Below are positions 6,564 through 8,912 of a DNA stretch of 8,912 nt, piece by piece (position 1 is the first letter of the stretch; every line of letters begins with the position of its first letter). The position numbers and the translations under genes are program-made. The stretch covers positions 1-8,912 of the forward strand of contig PXEK01000036.1 in assembly GCA_003564735.1 (NCBI GenBank), in the 5' to 3' direction. The notes under the pieces were generated by a model. That model saw only the letters and a program-made list of their open reading frames with translations, was not told where the DNA came from and searched no databases. This stretch comes from Cryomorphaceae bacterium. GTDB taxonomy: Bacteria > Bacteroidota > Bacteroidia > Flavobacteriales_G > Salibacteraceae.

Positions 6564-6604
6564 AAACCAAGTCCTGCCGGCGATTGGCCGCAGGCTTGGT
6601 TTTT
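6564..6604 (+). terminator. strong terminator-like hairpin between atpE and atpF
   Basis: AAACCAAG (6564-6571) pairs with CTTGGTTT (6595-6602), and after one bulged T, CCTGC (6573-6577) pairs with GCAGG (6590-6594). A further GGC/GCC inner pairing with a bulged C closes a small loop. Five T's (6600-6604) end the structure. It starts 11 bases after the atpE stop and ends 37 before atpF. As the genes beyond it are the rest of the same operon, it is more likely a partial terminator or an RNA-stabilising/processing hairpin than a full stop. Confidence 0.8.
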
Positions 6605-6641
6605 AAACTTACATTCGTTATTACTATTTAAATAAAAAGCT

Positions 6642-7136
6642 ATGAATTTAGTTACCCCGGAAATAGGACTCATTTTTTGGACCACTTTGGTGTTTCTTAT
6701 TCTTTTGTTCTTACTCAATAAATTTGCTTGGAAACCTATTTTGGGTGCCGTAAAGGGTCGTGAAGAGGCCATCGATAAAGCTCTCAGTGCCGCTGAAGAA
6801 GCAAAAGAGGAAATCAAAAAATTAGAAGCCAAAAATCAAGATTTACTTGCCGAGGCACGCAAAGAGCGCGACGAGCTGTTGAATGCCGCGCGCGATACAC
6901 GAGATAAAATCGTTTCTGAAGCTAAAGAAACGGCGAAAAAAGAAAGCGAAAAAATCATTTCTTCAGCTAAAGCGGCTATCGCTAACGACAGAAAAAATGC
7001 CATTGCGCAAATGAAAGAAGAGATCGCTTCACTATCTGTAGAACTTGCCGAAAAGATTTTGAAAGAGCAGTTGAAAGACGACACTAAACAAAAGGAATTG
7101 GTAAGTAAATACGTGCGTGAAATTAATTTGAACTAA
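6642..7136 (+). CDS. atpF: F1Fo ATP synthase subunit b (peripheral stalk)
   Basis: A 164-residue protein with one N-terminal membrane helix (about 8-27, GLIFWTTLVFLILLFLLNKF) followed by the conserved KFAWKPI junction and a long, highly charged helix rich in Ala, Lys and Glu that continues almost to the C terminus. This is the usual design of the b subunit, which dimerises as the outer stalk and holds F1 against rotation by contacting delta and alpha. The length is typical (E. coli b has 156 residues). Only one b-type gene is visible here, so a homodimer is likely. The start ATG at 6642 follows an 89-base gap containing the hairpin and has only an AT-rich leader; atpH begins 6 bases after its stop. 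Confidence 0.96.
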   Translation: MNLVTPEIGLIFWTTLVFLILLFLLNKFAWKPILGAVKGREEAIDKALSAAEEAKEEIKKLEAKNQDLLAEARKERDELLNAARDTRDKIVSEAKETAKKESEKIISSAKAAIANDRKNAIAQMKEEIASLSVELAEKILKEQLKDDTKQKELVSKYVREINLN

Positions 7137-7142
7137 GCTGTT

Positions 7143-7694
7143 ATGAAAGTAACAAAAACCGCATCGCGTTACAGTCAATCGCTCGTTGAGCTGGCAACTG
7201 AAAAGAAAATTCTGGATGAAGTGGCTTCAGATATAAAGTCTATTGAGGGGATTATCAAAGAATCCGGCGACTTCAGAACTATGTTGAAAAGCAGGGTGAT
7301 TAAGGCAGAGAAAAAAGCTGAGATTTTAGAGGCTATTTTAAACGGTAAAGTAAATGAACTCACATTGAGATTTGCTATTTTGCTTTCCAAAAACGGCAGG
7401 GCCTCACTTTTACACGAAATCACAAAGGACTTTCGCGAACGTTTTGAAATACACAATCGTATTTTACGCATGCGCTTGATTAGCGCCGTGGCCTTAGACG
7501 AAGAAACAAAGGGTAAAATTAAGGCCGTGATTAAAGCCGATGACTGGAACGATATCATTTTTGAAGAGGTTATTGACCCATCCATTATCGGCGGCTATAT
7601 TTTACGTACTGATTTTATCCAGTTTGACGCGGGGGTGAAATCACAACTTGAAGAAATTAAAAACGCATTTTTAAATAAAACTATTGCTGCTTAG
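7143..7694 (+). CDS. atpH: F1Fo ATP synthase subunit delta
   Basis: A 183-residue subunit that caps F1 and links the alpha N termini to the peripheral stalk (equivalent to mitochondrial OSCP). The N-terminal helical domain begins with the family motif TASRYSQSLVELA (6-18), where most homologues have RYAxAL, and includes LLSKNGR (80-86), the counterpart of the conserved NGR loop. The C-terminal domain carries the diagnostic DPSIIGGYILR (145-155) followed by FDAGVKSQLEEIK. Length is normal. It is packed tightly behind atpF (6 bases) and 34 bases before atpA, consistent with one transcript. No damaged or missing motif is seen. Confidence 0.96.
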   Translation: MKVTKTASRYSQSLVELATEKKILDEVASDIKSIEGIIKESGDFRTMLKSRVIKAEKKAEILEAILNGKVNELTLRFAILLSKNGRASLLHEITKDFRERFEIHNRILRMRLISAVALDEETKGKIKAVIKADDWNDIIFEEVIDPSIIGGYILRTDFIQFDAGVKSQLEEIKNAFLNKTIAA

Positions 7695-7728
7695 GCAGTA
7701 TGACCATAATTGTTAAATCACTTTTACA

Positions 7729-8912
7729 ATGGCAGAATTAAATCCGGCTGAAGTTTCGGCAATATTAAAAGAGCAACTCTCAGGCTTTAAATCTGAGGCA
7801 GACTTAGAAGAAGTAGGTACCGTACTCGAAGTGGGTGACGGCGTTGCTCGTATTTACGGTTTATCAAATATTGAAGCGGGGGAGCTGATCGACTTTGGTA
7901 AAGGTCTTAAGGGTATAGCCCTAAACCTTGAAGAAGATAACGTTGGTGCGGTGCTTTTAGGACCTTCGCGCTACTTGAAAGAAGGTGCTACCGCTAAAAG
8001 AACCAATCAAATTGCTTCTATCACCACAGGTGAAGGCGTTGTTGGTCGAGTGGTAAACACCTTAGGTCAACCCATTGACGGTAAAGGTGATTTGGAAGGT
8101 GAAACGGTGGAGATGCCATTGGAGAGAAAAGCTCCGGGTGTAATCTACCGCCAACCTGTTGATGAGCCCATGCAAACGGGAATCAAATCTATCGATTCTA
8201 TGATTCCCGTAGGTCGTGGCCAACGAGAGTTGATTATTGGTGACCGCCAAACCGGGAAAACTACAGTGGCCATTGATACCATCATCAATCAAAAAGAATT
8301 TTACGAGGCAGGCAATCCCGTATATTGTATTTATGTGGCTATAGGTCAAAAGGCCTCAACGGTTGCACAAATCGTAAAAACGCTTGAAGACGCGGGTGCG
8401 ATGAAATATACCACCGTTGTTGCGGCCAACGCATCCGATCCTGCACCCATGCAGGTATATGCTCCGTTTGCCGGAGCGGCAATCGGTGAGTTTTTCCGTG
8501 ACTCGGGACGTCCCGCACTTATCGTGTATGATGACTTATCGAAACAAGCGGTAGCTTATCGTGAGCTTTCTCTATTATTGCGTCGCCCGCCGGGACGTGA
8601 AGCTTACCCCGGTGACGTATTTTATCTTCACTCGCGCTTACTCGAAAGAGCAGCCAAGATTATCGAAGATGATAAAATTGCCTCTGAAATGAACGACTTA
8701 CCCGATTCATTGAAATCAAAGGTAAAAGGCGGAGGTTCCCTTACGGCTCTTCCCATTATTGAAACACAGGCGGGAGACGTTTCGGCTTACATTCCCACCA
8801 ACGTGATTTCAATTACAGACGGTCAAATCTTCTTGGAGTCGAACCTCTTTAACTCCGGTGTACGTCCGGCCATTAATGTAGGCATTTCGGTTTCTCGAGT
8901 GGGTGGATCGGC
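7729..8912 (+). CDS. atpA: F1Fo ATP synthase subunit alpha, 3'-truncated by window end
   Basis: Non-catalytic nucleotide-binding subunit of the F1 hexamer. The start is the ATG in ACAATGGCAG at 7729, giving the N terminus [17 protein letters not shown]; 394 complete codons are seen, of about 525 expected for Bacteroidota. The beta-barrel domain (about 27-95) precedes the Walker A motif GDRQTGKT (171-178), the [11 protein letters not shown] segment, the Walker-B-type VYDDLSKQ (Asp268-Asp269), [12 protein letters not shown], and [15 protein letters not shown]. The arginine finger is in GISVSRVGG (Arg390, codon 8896-8898), which completes the catalytic site of the neighbouring beta subunit. Compared with E. 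coli, residues about 311-335, between LLERAAK and GSLTALP, are roughly seven longer. The frame stays open to the last base, so this is an edge truncation, not a broken gene. atpG would be expected next, outside the window. Confidence 0.97.
   Translation, partial: MAELNPAEVSAILKEQLSGFKSEADLEEVGTVLEVGDGVARIYGLSNIEAGELIDFGKGLKGIALNLEEDNVGAVLLGPSRYLKEGATAKRTNQIASITTGEGVVGRVVNTLGQPIDGKGDLEGETVEMPLERKAPGVIYRQPVDEPMQTGIKSIDSMIPVGRGQRELIIGDRQTGKTTVAIDTIINQKEFYEAGNPVYCIYVAIGQKASTVAQIVKTLEDAGAMKYTTVVAANASDPAPMQVYAPFAGAAIGEFFRDSGRPALIVYDDLSKQAVAYRELSLLLRRPPGREAYPGDVFYLHSRLLERAAKIIEDDKIASEMNDLPDSLKSKVKGGGSLTALPIIETQAGDVSAYIPTNVISITDGQIFLESNLFNSGVRPAINVGISVSRVGGS

Noticed and set aside
6836..7084. 82-codon minus-strand frame
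   Set aside because: It is fully antisense to atpF, and its Ser/Ala/Phe-rich composition is what the antisense of a charged coiled coil gives.
7175..7585. 136-codon open frame on the minus strand
   Set aside because: It lies wholly inside atpH, antisense, is Ser/Ile-rich like a mirror of Lys/Glu/Asp codons, and has no promoter or recognisable motif. It is a shadow of the real gene.
1..8912. CRISPR array, insertion sequence, phage or defence system
   Set aside because: No regularly spaced repeats, transposase, integrase or terminal inverted repeats were seen; all genes are housekeeping or envelope type on one strand with similar composition.

Overview
This window looks like an ordinary chromosomal region of a member of the Bacteroidota, most likely a flavobacterium-like lineage. 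Four things point there. The atp promoter matches the Bacteroidota sigma consensus (TTG, 17 bases, TAnnTTTG). There are almost no Shine-Dalgarno sites; leaders are AT-rich instead. ATP synthase subunit a carries a signal peptide and a long periplasmic N-terminal domain. Signal-peptide ends of the 'NA|Q' type are also common in this phylum. Base composition is moderately AT-rich and looks even throughout, with no sign of phage, insertion sequences, CRISPR or recent transfer.

Layout, all genes on the + strand. (1) Bases 1-1489 hold the C-terminal half of an aminopeptidase P-type M24 metallopeptidase, followed 7 bases later by an alpha/beta hydrolase. (2) Bases 1568-3089 hold two exported proteins, an unrecognised outer-membrane-barrel-like protein and a thioredoxin-fold (PRX-like) lipoprotein. 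The second is closed by a clear intrinsic terminator at 3116-3150. (3) Bases 3151-5035 hold an intergenic leader with a possible promoter and hairpin, then a GT-C-fold integral membrane glycosyltransferase starting at GTG. (4) From 5036 to the window end lies a regulatory stretch with two inverted repeats and a consensus promoter, then the ATP synthase operon atpB-atpE-atpF-atpH-atpA (a, c, b, delta, alpha). The last gene is cut by the window edge after the arginine-finger motif.

The atp genes form one unit. atpB, atpE and atpF encode the membrane Fo sector (proton half-channels, c-ring, peripheral stalk). atpH encodes the stalk cap and atpA the non-catalytic nucleotide-binding subunit of F1. 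The beta and epsilon genes are not seen; in many Bacteroidota they sit at a separate locus. The most noteworthy signal is a strong terminator-like hairpin inside this operon, between atpE and atpF.

I found no convincing novel system. The findings are mostly regulatory structures and lineage-specific features of housekeeping proteins, with modest interest scores.
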